Source: Niastella sp. OAS944 (GTDB lineage Bacteria; Bacteroidota; Bacteroidia; Chitinophagales; Chitinophagaceae). Taken from it: DNA of 64,000 nt. Positions within the stretch are counted from its first letter, which is position 1, and every line of letters begins with the position of its first letter. The translations under genes were made by a program, and so were the position numbers. Below, piece by piece: positions 51,084 through 59,127 of the stretch. The stretch is taken from the NCBI GenBank assembly GCA_024809215.1, contig JANUBW010000008.1:124001-188000 (forward strand), written 5' to 3'. Under the pieces are notes generated by a model. It saw only the letters and a list, made by a program, of their open reading frames with translations, was not told the origin of the DNA and made no database searches.

Positions 51084-52310
51084 ATGTCAAAAACCGTCGT
51101 TGCTGTATCTTTTGATAATACTGAAAATGCATTTGCTTACAAATCGGATAAAGAGTTAAAAAAGGCCCATTTCCTTTTCTCAAGCATGGGATACCAGGCT
51201 CTGGTTCAATTAGGTACACGGCTTACCCCCTGGGCCATTAAGGTAGGGTTGCCTATAAAGAACATCATCCGCAATACCATATTTGAACAATTTGTTGGTG
51301 GAGAAACGCTGGAGGAAACGGCAAAGGTGGCTGCTAAATTAAAGCAGTTTAATGTGCAGGTGATACTCGATTATGGGGTAGAAGGAAAGGAGGGGGAAGA
51401 GAACTTTGACCACGCTACGGAAGAGTTCATTAAGGTGATCAATTATGCGGCCACACAACCCAATATTCCTTTTATGAGTGTAAAGGTGACCGGTTTGGCC
51501 CGGTTTGCCCTACTTGAAAAATTAGATGCTGCGGCCACAAACAAGAGTGGGTTTGAAGGAAGGGTTCATGAGGAAGTACTCACCACTGCCGAAAAAGCCG
51601 AATGGCAACGGGTGGTTGATCGTATTATTCGCATATGTGAAGCTGCTGAAGCCAAAAATATAGGTGTTTTGATAGATGCAGAAGAAAGCTGGATCCAGGA
51701 CCCCGTGGATGCGCTTACCATGCAAATGATGGAACGGTTCAACCGCAAAAGAACAGTGATCTATAATACCATTCAACTGTATCGCCACGACCGTTTACAG
51801 TTCTTAAAAGACAGCTTTGCTTCAGCCCAACAAAAAGGGTTTGTACTGGGAGCCAAACTGGTACGCGGGGCTTATATGGAGAAGGAACGCAAACGCGCTG
51901 CCAGCAATAATTACCCATCGCCCATTCAGCCCAATAAAACAGCTACCGACCGCGACTACAATGCAGCGTTGGAGTTTTGCATAGATTATCTAAATCATAT
52001 TGCGTTGATCGTTGCATCGCATAACGAATACAGCAATTTATATACAACCGAACTGCTCGATAAAAAAGGATTACCACATAATCATCCGCACGTACATTTT
52101 TCGCAACTGTATGGTATGAGCGATAATATTACTTTTAACCTCGCCAAGAATGGTTTTAGAGTAAGCAAGTATTTGCCATTTGGCCCCATTGGAGATGTGA
52201 TCCCTTACCTTATGCGCCGGGCGCAGGAGAACTCATCCGTATCCGGGCAAACGGGAAGAGAGTTAGGATTGATTAAGAAAGAAATTGAAAGAAGAAAGAC
52301 TGGGGTATAA
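51084..52310 (+). CDS. Proline dehydrogenase
   Basis: This 408-residue protein has the TIM-barrel motifs of PutA/PRODH: VQVILDYGVEGKEG, MSVKVTGLARFALLEKL, VLIDAEESWIQDPVD, YNTIQLYRHDRL, LGAKLVRGAYMEKER (FAD and substrate region) and the C-terminal GPIGDVIPYLMRRAQENSS, with the two conserved Arg that bind proline. It oxidises proline to pyrroline-5-carboxylate. The aldehyde dehydrogenase half of PutA is absent, so it is a stand-alone PRODH. It is transcribed divergently from the epimerase; TAACTTCG (51055-51062) may be a -7 box. Confidence 0.9.
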   Translation: MSKTVVAVSFDNTENAFAYKSDKELKKAHFLFSSMGYQALVQLGTRLTPWAIKVGLPIKNIIRNTIFEQFVGGETLEETAKVAAKLKQFNVQVILDYGVEGKEGEENFDHATEEFIKVINYAATQPNIPFMSVKVTGLARFALLEKLDAAATNKSGFEGRVHEEVLTTAEKAEWQRVVDRIIRICEAAEAKNIGVLIDAEESWIQDPVDALTMQMMERFNRKRTVIYNTIQLYRHDRLQFLKDSFASAQQKGFVLGAKLVRGAYMEKERKRAASNNYPSPIQPNKTATDRDYNAALEFCIDYLNHIALIVASHNEYSNLYTTELLDKKGLPHNHPHVHFSQLYGMSDNITFNLAKNGFRVSKYLPFGPIGDVIPYLMRRAQENSSVSGQTGRELGLIKKEIERRKTGV

Positions 52311-52323
52311 ATAAAAAGAAGCA

Positions 52324-52387
52324 GGAAGTAAGAAGTATGAAGTAGGAAATACAAAAAATCAGGATCTTCATACTTCCTACTTCGTAC
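52324..52387. repeat. AAGTAAGAAGTA-type inverted repeat element, copy 2
   Basis: AAGTAAGAAGTATGAAG (52326-52342) and CTTCATACTTCCTACTT (52366-52382) pair with one mismatch in 17 bp. It lies between the convergent proline dehydrogenase and dienelactone hydrolase genes and shares its right arm with the element at 46750-46777. Confidence 0.75.
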
Positions 52388-52417
52388 ATCATCTGGCTAT
52401 GTTCATAATGCTTGTTT

Positions 52418-53275
52418 CTATTTAATAGTATCGTTAAACAACTTCACCGTACGCTCCCAGGCCAGTTTTGCAGCTGTAGCATTATACCGCGTAGGGGCCG
52501 TATCATTATGGAATGCATGATTGGCGCCTTCATACACATACAACTCATATTTAGTACCTGCTTTCTTCAATGCTTCTTCAAATGCCGGGATACCGGCATT
52601 GATACGTTCGTCGAGGGCGCCGTAATGTAATTGCAGGGCAGCTTTTATTTTAGGTACATCGGCTGCCTCGGGTTGACGCCCATAAAAAGCAACCGCCGCT
52701 TTCAGATCGGGCACATTAACAGCTAACTGATTGGCCATGGCGCCGCCCCAGCAAAAACCAACACAACCTGTTTTACCATTGGCATCGTCCAGCGATTTGG
52801 CATAGTCGAAAGCCTTCATAAAATTGTTCAGGTTCTTCTGCATATCAAGCTTACCGAACATATTGCGGGCCTCATCTTCATTGGTTGGCGTGCCGCCCAG
52901 GGGCGATAGCGCATCGGGCGCAATAGCCAGAAAACCGGCAATGGCTACCCGACGGGTTACATCTTCAATATGGGGGTTTAAACCCCGGTTTTCGTGAATA
53001 ACTACCACCGTACCATATTTCCCTTTTTGTTTTGGTTTGGCCAGATAGCCTTTCATGGTACAATCATCACCAGGATAAGTAATGTGTTCCGTAGTAATGC
53101 GATCATCCTGCGCAGGCACTGTTTGTGCCCGGGCATAATTTACTTCCAGCATGGGTAATACGGCCAGGGCCGCAGCCAGGCTGCCTGTTACTTTAGTAAG
53201 CCGGCGAAGGAATTCTTCCCGTGAAAGCGGCGCGTGGGTATACTCGTCGAAAAGGTTAATTATTTCCTGGTTCAT
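52418..53275 (-). CDS. Dienelactone hydrolase family protein
   Basis: This 285-residue protein has an N-terminal hydrophobic segment (about residues 25-50, SLAAALAVLPML) and then a DLH alpha/beta-hydrolase domain. The Cys nucleophile is in GCVGFCWGGAMANQLA, the catalytic Asp in LHYGALDERINAG and the His in EGANHAFHND. The VIHENRGLNPHIEDVTRR motif is also typical of the family. It hydrolyses esters or lactones; the substrate is not known. The N-terminal segment suggests export or membrane attachment, which is uncertain. It faces proline dehydrogenase across a palindromic repeat. Confidence 0.85.
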   Translation of the reverse strand: MNQEIINLFDEYTHAPLSREEFLRRLTKVTGSLAAALAVLPMLEVNYARAQTVPAQDDRITTEHITYPGDDCTMKGYLAKPKQKGKYGTVVVIHENRGLNPHIEDVTRRVAIAGFLAIAPDALSPLGGTPTNEDEARNMFGKLDMQKNLNNFMKAFDYAKSLDDANGKTGCVGFCWGGAMANQLAVNVPDLKAAVAFYGRQPEAADVPKIKAALQLHYGALDERINAGIPAFEEALKKAGTKYELYVYEGANHAFHNDTAPTRYNATAAKLAWERTVKLFNDTIK

Positions 53276-53420
53276 AAAGGAGTTTGAATGGTGAAGTGCT
53301 TTCCTAAAGATAACGAATTACAAACCGGCATGAACCGATGAATATATTTTTAATGTTAAAGGCCTCCGGCGGTAATAAATTTGGGTAAAGCGGCCGGCTT
53401 TTTTATCTTCGGCTTTATAC

Positions 53421-53495
53421 GGACTGCTAGCTCAGTTGGTTTAGAGCATTACTTTGACAGAGTAGGGGTCACTGGTTCGAGTCCAGTGCAGTCCA
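53421..53495 (+). tRNA. tRNA-Val(GAC)
   Basis: The 75-nt sequence folds as a full cloverleaf. GGACTGC pairs with GCAGTCC for the acceptor, GCTC...GAGC forms the D stem, the anticodon stem is TTACT / AGTAG around the loop TTGACAG (anticodon GAC), and CACTGG TTCGAG CCAGTG forms the T arm. The discriminator is A, and CCA is not encoded. A terminator follows at 53505. The 3' end and this terminator are copied in a degenerate form at 55966-56031. Confidence 0.92.
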
Positions 53496-53504
53496 CGAAA
53501 TTGT

Positions 53505-53530
53505 AAAACCCGCTCTGGTAGCGGGTTTTT
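53505..53530 (+). terminator. Intrinsic terminator after tRNA-Val
   Basis: AACCCGCT (53507-53514) and AGCGGGTT (53520-53527) pair around CTGGT and are followed by five T. Further on, 53531-53689 holds the T-arm-like GGTTCGAATCC near 53597 and no gene. Confidence 0.85.
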
Positions 53531-53689
53531 GAGTTTTAAGGAATCGGATTGATCTTTTTAAGATGTTTTATGTCTTTAGAATGAACTGTTTTTGGGTTCG
53601 AATCCGGTAATATTGTCCAACTGTTAAAAAAGAATTCGAAAGCCTCTTAAAAATTTACGCTGGGTGAAAAAACCTTAGTTGCTTAGCTG

Positions 53690-55054
53690 CTATTTGACGA
53701 AGTCTGCCTTGGCGGCTGTTAGCCGAATAGCATGCTCCATCTGCACGTCCTTATTTTCTAAAATATTGTTTATTGTAGGAACAACTACATAGTCAGGAAT
53801 AATACCCCTGTTCTTTTCTTTTATTTTTCTAACGGCCATAACATATTTAGTAGTAGGAATGGAAACGGTTATACTGGTGTTCGGAAGGACTATATCGATA
53901 AAACCTCCTGATGTATTTCCATAATAACCTCCGCCCGTTTCTTCGCCAATAAACTTTCCTCGATTATTACTTTTCGCAATGGAACAAAATTCAGCGGCAG
54001 AAGAAAAAGTAAGTCCATTGATCAAAAACAATACTTCTCCGTTGTAGTGGGTATCAGTCGGCTTTAGCAGGGCTAGGTTCGGGTGATCTGCACTGGTTAG
54101 CTTTTTTCCTTTTGTTTCCAGTTCCTGGTAATACCTAAACGGTTTACTGGTTAGAAAGGAGTACAAATGAGCTCCATATACGTCCGCTCCGCCACCATTA
54201 CCTCTTAAATCAATGATTAGGCGGTTAATGCCTTTTTGCTTTATCGTACGAAAAGAAGAATCTAGAAATGCATCAAAGTCTTTACTTGCGTTCGTTAATA
54301 CTTGTCGGCTGAAGGTCTTGATAGTTAGTACAGCCACGTTCTTTTCAGGGTAAGACAAATCTAGCAAGTTTGCGGTTTGCAAAAACTCATAGGGCGAACA
54401 AAGGAAGTTTTTTCTTTGTTCTGCGTTTAGGGATGCAGTTTGGAAGCTGCCGCCGGGTAATTTAAAGCAGACTGCAAAGGCTTGCTGCTCTCCGAATACC
54501 AAATAGTAATAAAACCAGAAGGTACTGTTTAACATCCAATTTTTGGACGTTTTAACCGCACCATCGGAAACCAGATATGGATAAAGCCTTTCTCTAATTA
54601 GTTGTATAGCCACCCCGTTGATTGAGATTATTTGAGCTCCTTTAGGTATTAGTGGGTGGTCGCAGAAATTATAAGCACCCTGGTGAAGAAATATCAAGGA
54701 CAAGGGAAAATAGGTTTGTGCTTCAAATACATTTCTCAAGCTTGGAGGTGCTTTGCTGGATAAATGCCCATCTCCCAAAGCGCTTAAAACGTATTTTATA
54801 GTGGAATAAAAGCTTGTTCGGTTGGTCTGCTGATTAATGGTAGCATTACAGCTATCAAACATTTTTTCTACTGAGGCTTTATCTGTGAAACGATTAAGGG
54901 AGGGATAGGTTCGCTCAAAAGCTTGTCGTAGGCATACAAAATCCTGCCTGTATTGCTCGGCGGTTAAAATCTGTAATGTATCTGCTGAACCCTGGCTGAA
55001 GCCAACAACACCAATTAGAATAAATAAACATACAAAGAAAGCTAGACGAAGCAT
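53690..55054 (-). CDS. Secreted S41 family (C-terminal processing-type) peptidase
   Basis: This 454-residue protein has a Sec signal peptide (MLRLAFFVCLFILIGVVGFSQG). The C-terminal half has the S41 core: INRLIIDLRGNGGGADVYGAHL, VLFLINGLTFSSAAEFCSIA with the catalytic Ser in TFSSAAE, and GEETGGGYYGNTSGG in the position of the Lys-region loop. The usual PDZ domain is not obvious; the middle has the KGAQIISINGVAIQLIRERL stretch, which could be a degenerate PDZ. It probably acts in the periplasm on protein C termini. It lies in the accessory region downstream of tRNA-Val and is transcribed toward it. Confidence 0.85.
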   Translation of the reverse strand: MLRLAFFVCLFILIGVVGFSQGSADTLQILTAEQYRQDFVCLRQAFERTYPSLNRFTDKASVEKMFDSCNATINQQTNRTSFYSTIKYVLSALGDGHLSSKAPPSLRNVFEAQTYFPLSLIFLHQGAYNFCDHPLIPKGAQIISINGVAIQLIRERLYPYLVSDGAVKTSKNWMLNSTFWFYYYLVFGEQQAFAVCFKLPGGSFQTASLNAEQRKNFLCSPYEFLQTANLLDLSYPEKNVAVLTIKTFSRQVLTNASKDFDAFLDSSFRTIKQKGINRLIIDLRGNGGGADVYGAHLYSFLTSKPFRYYQELETKGKKLTSADHPNLALLKPTDTHYNGEVLFLINGLTFSSAAEFCSIAKSNNRGKFIGEETGGGYYGNTSGGFIDIVLPNTSITVSIPTTKYVMAVRKIKEKNRGIIPDYVVVPTINNILENKDVQMEHAIRLTAAKADFVK

Positions 55055-55219
55055 AGAGTCAAAAATTTGAAAGGCACTTTATAGGCGCTAACTCCTAAAT
55101 ATACGTCACTTTTATTGGCCCACTTGCGTGTCATGTCGTGTAGCCGACATTTTCGGGATTAATAATTATATAAATTGCATAAACCTAATATGCCATTTAT
55201 TTACTTATCAATACTTAAC

Positions 55220-55876
55220 ATGAAAATTATTTCCAGAAAAAGTTTTTTAACCGCCGGCCTTTCGTATCTGCTGTTTATTTCTGTTTTTCAGTTTAGCAGC
55301 ACACACGCTTACGCACAAATGGCTAACGAAATACCATCCAAGCCGGAAGATATAAGTCCATTGTTGATCGGAGAAAATATTCCTGTAATAACGTTGCCAG
55401 ATGCCATGGGTAACAATTTCGATTTAAATTCCGCTATTGCCCAGCAACCTACCCTACTGATATTTTATCGTGGCGGATGGTGCCCTTATTGTAATAAGCA
55501 GCTCTCTGGTATTCAGGAAATAGAGCCGGAACTTAAAAAAATAGGCTACCAGATCATTGCTATAAGCACAGACAGCCCCGATAATTTGAGAACCTCCGTA
55601 ACTAAAAATAAATTGGAGTATACGCTTTTGTCAGATGCTGATTTGAGTGTATCAAAGAAATTCGGGCTAGCGTATCAAGCCCCTGCGGCCTATGATAATC
55701 TTTTGCCTAAGTCTTCCGGCGGGAAAAATCTAAATAAGTTATTACCCGTTCCTTCCGTTTTCTTTATCAGCAAAAAAGGGAATATCAGGTTTGAGTATAT
55801 AAATGTAGATTTTAAACAGCGAATCAATGCTGATCTGTTATTATCAGTTGCACAAAAAATTCTTAATGAACTATAA
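55220..55876 (+). CDS. Secreted peroxiredoxin-like (AhpC/TSA) protein
   Basis: I use ATG 55220 (MKIISRKSFLTAGLSYLLFISVFQF), giving 218 residues; an in-frame TTG 45 bp upstream is less likely. A signal peptide of about 33 residues ends THAYAQ. The thioredoxin fold follows with LIFYRGGWCPYCNKQLSGIQEIEPELKKIGYQIIAISTDSP; the CPYC motif is at the AhpC/TSA active site. It may reduce peroxides or act in disulfide exchange in the periplasm. It is divergent from the S41 peptidase gene by about 165 bp. Confidence 0.85.
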   Translation: MKIISRKSFLTAGLSYLLFISVFQFSSTHAYAQMANEIPSKPEDISPLLIGENIPVITLPDAMGNNFDLNSAIAQQPTLLIFYRGGWCPYCNKQLSGIQEIEPELKKIGYQIIAISTDSPDNLRTSVTKNKLEYTLLSDADLSVSKKFGLAYQAPAAYDNLLPKSSGGKNLNKLLPVPSVFFISKKGNIRFEYINVDFKQRINADLLLSVAQKILNEL

Positions 55877-55948
55877 AAGCATCCGCAAGACAAATTGCAA
55901 GCGACGCTGTTTAATTCAAAAAAATGGGATGAGATTGTTGTAATTGTA

Positions 55949-56031
55949 TACGCTTAAAAAATGCCTTTAATTGGTTCGACAATCTGCCGGCGGACTCCAC
56001 GAAATTGTAAAACCCGCTCTTGCAGCGGGTT
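55949..56031. repeat. tRNA-Val 3'-end-like module, copy A
   Basis: TTGGTTCGACAATCTGCCGG-type sequence and CCACGAAATTGTAAAACCCGCTCT are followed by an AGCGGGTTTTT hairpin. This corresponds to the T arm, acceptor end and terminator of tRNA-Val at 53466-53530, with a 5-bp insertion. Similarity continues for about 80 bp, to a GGTTCGAATCC near 56099. The rest of the 516-bp stretch 55877-56392 contains copy B. Confidence 0.6.
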
Positions 56032-56266
56032 TTTGCATTTAAAGAAGTTAAATTGTTCTTTCTGAGATGTTTTGTGTATTTAGTATGAACTGTTTCCTGG
56101 TTCGAATCCCTAAGCATATTCATATCTTTTGACAGAGTTGTTTAATGGGTGCAACAAATGAATATTGGAAAAGGCTTCTGTAACAGCCATTTATTTCTCA
56201 CCATCTCTTTCGTTATCTCTTTTAAATGTAAGGCAAAGCTTTAATAAACTCGGTCGATTTCATTGT

Positions 56267-56335
56267 GTTTAATTGGTTCGACAATCTGCGGGCGGACTCT
56301 ACGAAATATGAGCCTCTGATTTCAGGGGCTTTTTT
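56267..56335. repeat. tRNA 3'-end-like module, copy B, with terminator
   Basis: TTTAATTGGTTCGACAATCTG (variant) with GCGGGCGGACTCTACGAAAT is a second copy of the repeat core. It is followed by AGCCTCTGA / TCAGGGGCT (56311-56330) and five T, a terminator that could serve transcripts going rightward. Confidence 0.55.
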
Positions 56336-56392
56336 GTTGATAGATGAGGGAAATTCGAACCCCGTTCTTCTCCACTCTTAACCATTCCTTTG

Positions 56393-57511
56393 TTATTCTT
56401 CTTTTGTTGCTGTGGCCTCCCGTATTATAATGGCTGCAATATCGCGCTCTAACTGATTTCGGTTGGCCAAGCTATTAGTCAGGATTACAAAGCCGGCATT
56501 CAGCTGTGGAAAGCATTCGAATGAGGTTCTCGAACCGCCAGTACCTCCGCCGTGCTCAAATATCTTATAACCATCTTCGCTGCTATGAATGAACCAGTTG
56601 AGCGCCATTCCTTCCTTGTCAGTACCGAATGTCGGCTGGTGCGATAATTTTATGGCCGGATCTGATTCTTTATTATTAGCGATGATATACTTTGTCAGAT
56701 CTGCGGCAGTAGAACGTAAAGCGCCCATTGCCGGCAGTAATGATATATCCCACAATGGAACCGGCTCCCGCTTTTCATTATGCGGCCAAGCTATCCTTTC
56801 AGCCTGGTAAGCCGATATATCTATTCGGGTGTCACTCATGGATAATGGCTGAAGGATATGTTTGGAAATCAGACTGAAATAATTCTTCCCGTATGTGTCT
56901 TCCAGGATAGTGCCCAGTAAAGCGACTGCCATATTCGAATAAGAATAAATCTTTCCGGGAACGCTATCTAATTTCATTTTATGCAGGCCTTCGTATAACA
57001 TCTTCCGGGAGTATCCTGCCAATGGGTTTAACGAATCATACCCAGCTCGTTCCCACATATTGGGAAATATCCGGGTAATGCGCGAAGTGTGGTTAGACAG
57101 CTCTTTTATGGTGATAGGCGTGCCATTGTATTCCAAATTAGAAAATGACCCTTTGAGATATTTTCTTATGTCATCCGAGAGAACGATCTTTTTGTCTAAA
57201 ACAGCTTTTGCCAAAAGAATACCAGTAAAAGATTTAGTGGTGGAACCTATCTCATAGATTGTTTGCTTATCTGGTAGTTTTCCGTTTCCGGCTTTGGTTT
57301 CTCCGTAATTATAAAAATAAGTATTCCCACGCAAAACCAACCCTAATGTTAACCCAACCGCTTTAGTATCGCTGAAATATCGTAATACGTTTTCATGAAC
57401 AAGGGAATCCAGCCGGGACTGATGGGGATTGTCGGTTTTGAGTGTGTTTTGACCTGAGACATTCAGCGCAGCTACACTGAAAAAGAAAATAAGTATGGAT
57501 ATGCATTTCAT
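56393..57511 (-). CDS. Serine hydrolase, class C beta-lactamase/PBP-like
   Basis: This 372-residue protein has a Sec signal peptide (MKCISILIFFFSVAALNVSGQ). It shows the three motifs of the family: SxxK in YEIGSTTKSFTGILLA, YxN in YSYSNMAVALLG and the third motif HGGG in KIFEHGGGTGGSRTSFEC. It may be a D,D-peptidase, an esterase or a beta-lactamase; sequence alone does not decide. It lies between repeat modules B and C in the accessory stretch and is transcribed alone. Confidence 0.85.
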   Translation of the reverse strand: MKCISILIFFFSVAALNVSGQNTLKTDNPHQSRLDSLVHENVLRYFSDTKAVGLTLGLVLRGNTYFYNYGETKAGNGKLPDKQTIYEIGSTTKSFTGILLAKAVLDKKIVLSDDIRKYLKGSFSNLEYNGTPITIKELSNHTSRITRIFPNMWERAGYDSLNPLAGYSRKMLYEGLHKMKLDSVPGKIYSYSNMAVALLGTILEDTYGKNYFSLISKHILQPLSMSDTRIDISAYQAERIAWPHNEKREPVPLWDISLLPAMGALRSTAADLTKYIIANNKESDPAIKLSHQPTFGTDKEGMALNWFIHSSEDGYKIFEHGGGTGGSRTSFECFPQLNAGFVILTNSLANRNQLERDIAAIIIREATATKEE

Positions 57512-57670
57512 AAAAAAATAAATGTATCAGAACATCACATTTTTATTTTTTCGTCTGTCGAATAAGAACAGGCTTGCTTCTTAAACGCTCACACTAAAGA
57601 TAAAGGTTTGAGGTACAGTCCTTACCAAAAGGTTGTCAATATTTATCTACCAATTGTCTTTCAACACTCA

Positions 57671-57727
57671 TACGCTTAAATAATTCTTTTAATTGGTTCG
57701 ACAATCTGCTGGCGGACTCCACAAATT
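57671..57727. repeat. tRNA 3'-end-like module, copy C
   Basis: TACGCTTAAA then a linker and AATTGGTTCGACAATCTGCT with GGCGGACTCCACAAATTG is a third copy. Copies A and C share the TACGCTTAAA flank. It lies directly before the unrecognised gene at 57763. Confidence 0.55.
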
Positions 57728-57762
57728 GAAAATAGCCTCTGATTTTTACAAAGTACCCTGAC

Positions 57763-58344
57763 ATGATACCTGATTTCATTAAAATGTTCCCAGACCCTGT
57801 AGATGTTTTTGCTGATAAAGTTGAGCAACATGCGAAAGTATTATTTCCACTTTTTTCTGTTGACCTGAAACAGATAAATCCGGAATGGGAAGGTTACATT
57901 CATATGCTTCTTTACAATGAAGACCCTTATAATGATGACAGAGTGGACACGTTTAATGAATATTGTCAGGAGTCCATGATAGCCTTTGATGTCATTGATG
58001 GAAAATATTTATTCAAGACTGGGTTTGAATTTTTTAACCTGACACCAGATTGGGAAGAATACTTTGAAAAAACAAAGTCATCTTTCAATAAAACAAAACA
58101 AACATTTATCGACACTGGCAATTTAATTCATCCGCATTATAATAAACCTGCCGATATATACGAAGAAGTTGGCGGTAAGCCAAAATGGATACAAGGCGAC
58201 GAAACTCCCAATGACCCGGATGGAAATCCAATGACTTTTATAGCGCGTGTTTATACGGCAAATTATACACACGACAGCAATGACATTTATTTATTCTACA
58301 GTCACAAACATAAGCTTGCTGTGATGCTTTATCAAACAACCTGA
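57763..58344 (+). CDS. Unrecognised cytoplasmic protein, possible DUF1963/YwqG-like or immunity protein
   Basis: The 193-residue protein is acidic with no signal peptide. It begins MIPDFIKMFPDPVDVFADKVEQH. Its C-terminal half has GGKPKWIQGDETPNDPDGNPMTFIARVYT, which recalls the GG-x-P-x-W-x-Q pattern of DUF1963 (YwqG-like) proteins, but I do not claim membership. The coding sequence looks richer in A and T than the ribosomal neighbours. It lies right after repeat copy C and faces another unknown gene on the opposite strand. An orphan immunity role is a guess based on genes of this sort in polymorphic-toxin regions. Confidence 0.65.
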   Translation: MIPDFIKMFPDPVDVFADKVEQHAKVLFPLFSVDLKQINPEWEGYIHMLLYNEDPYNDDRVDTFNEYCQESMIAFDVIDGKYLFKTGFEFFNLTPDWEEYFEKTKSSFNKTKQTFIDTGNLIHPHYNKPADIYEEVGGKPKWIQGDETPNDPDGNPMTFIARVYTANYTHDSNDIYLFYSHKHKLAVMLYQTT

Positions 58345-58372
58345 GAAAATAGATTGGGGTGCAAGTGTAAAC

Positions 58373-58984
58373 TTATAAATTACCAGAAGCTTTTTTTCTT
58401 TTGATCAACTCTTCAATTTTTGACTTTATAAAACTTTCCAGCTTTTCATCTCCATTGCATCTTTTGACCATATAAGGAGTTTGCTCATCAATATCTTCTA
58501 ATGAGTAATTATGCAGGTTCTCCCATATATTCAGTTCAATGAGCAGGCACTTTTTGTTGAATTCGGGGTTTTTCAATAATTCATCCAGTTCTCCTCCTCC
58601 TTCCTGTGTTAAAGAGAAGTAGTGCTCAGGATTTATGTCAATGGCATCAAAGTATAAGTCAATTACATCCCGTAGAGACTTTATTCCATTTCCTCTTAAT
58701 GATTCAGCAAGAGTTAGTATTGCAGACCCACATTGAGGATGCCTTTTTTCATAAACAAGCTCCCAAAACTTTATTTCCTGTTCTTTTGTCCACCCAAAGC
58801 CATAATAAGATGTCCAAAATCCAGCTAAGATATACCATTTCAGAACCTTGACACTTTCTTGTTCAATGATCGGGAATTGATCTATAAAATTTCGAATTGA
58901 CTCATAATCAGAATGAGTTTGAACAAAATTTCTTATGCTTGATGCTTGTTCGCTTAGCCCTTCCGGTGGATATTGATAATACAT
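58373..58984 (-). CDS. Unrecognised cytoplasmic protein, convergent with 57763
   Basis: The 203-residue protein is acidic and mostly helical, with a Trp/Tyr-rich segment in the first half (WYILAGFWTSYYGFGWTKEQ) and a basic C-terminal helix (KIEELIKRKK). I see no signal peptide or known catalytic motif. The 29-bp gap to the convergent neighbour suggests one module. Its AT-rich composition matches the neighbour. It could be an immunity protein or an unknown regulator; no family is recognised. Confidence 0.65.
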   Translation of the reverse strand: MYYQYPPEGLSEQASSIRNFVQTHSDYESIRNFIDQFPIIEQESVKVLKWYILAGFWTSYYGFGWTKEQEIKFWELVYEKRHPQCGSAILTLAESLRGNGIKSLRDVIDLYFDAIDINPEHYFSLTQEGGGELDELLKNPEFNKKCLLIELNIWENLHNYSLEDIDEQTPYMVKRCNGDEKLESFIKSKIEELIKRKKASGNL

Positions 58985-59127
58985 TTCTAAACAGTATAAT
59001 ATTTATTGTCGCCAGGCAATAAAAATAAAAACAAAAAAAGCTGTAACATAAATCTTATTATCAACACTTATGGAATGTGCTGCGCAGCCAGGAATTTTTT
59101 CACCCTATTAAAACTGTCCTTAACTCG

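Noticed and set aside
53560-53620. Second tRNA after tRNA-Val
   Set aside because: Only a T-arm-like GGTTCGAATCC is present; acceptor and anticodon arms do not form.
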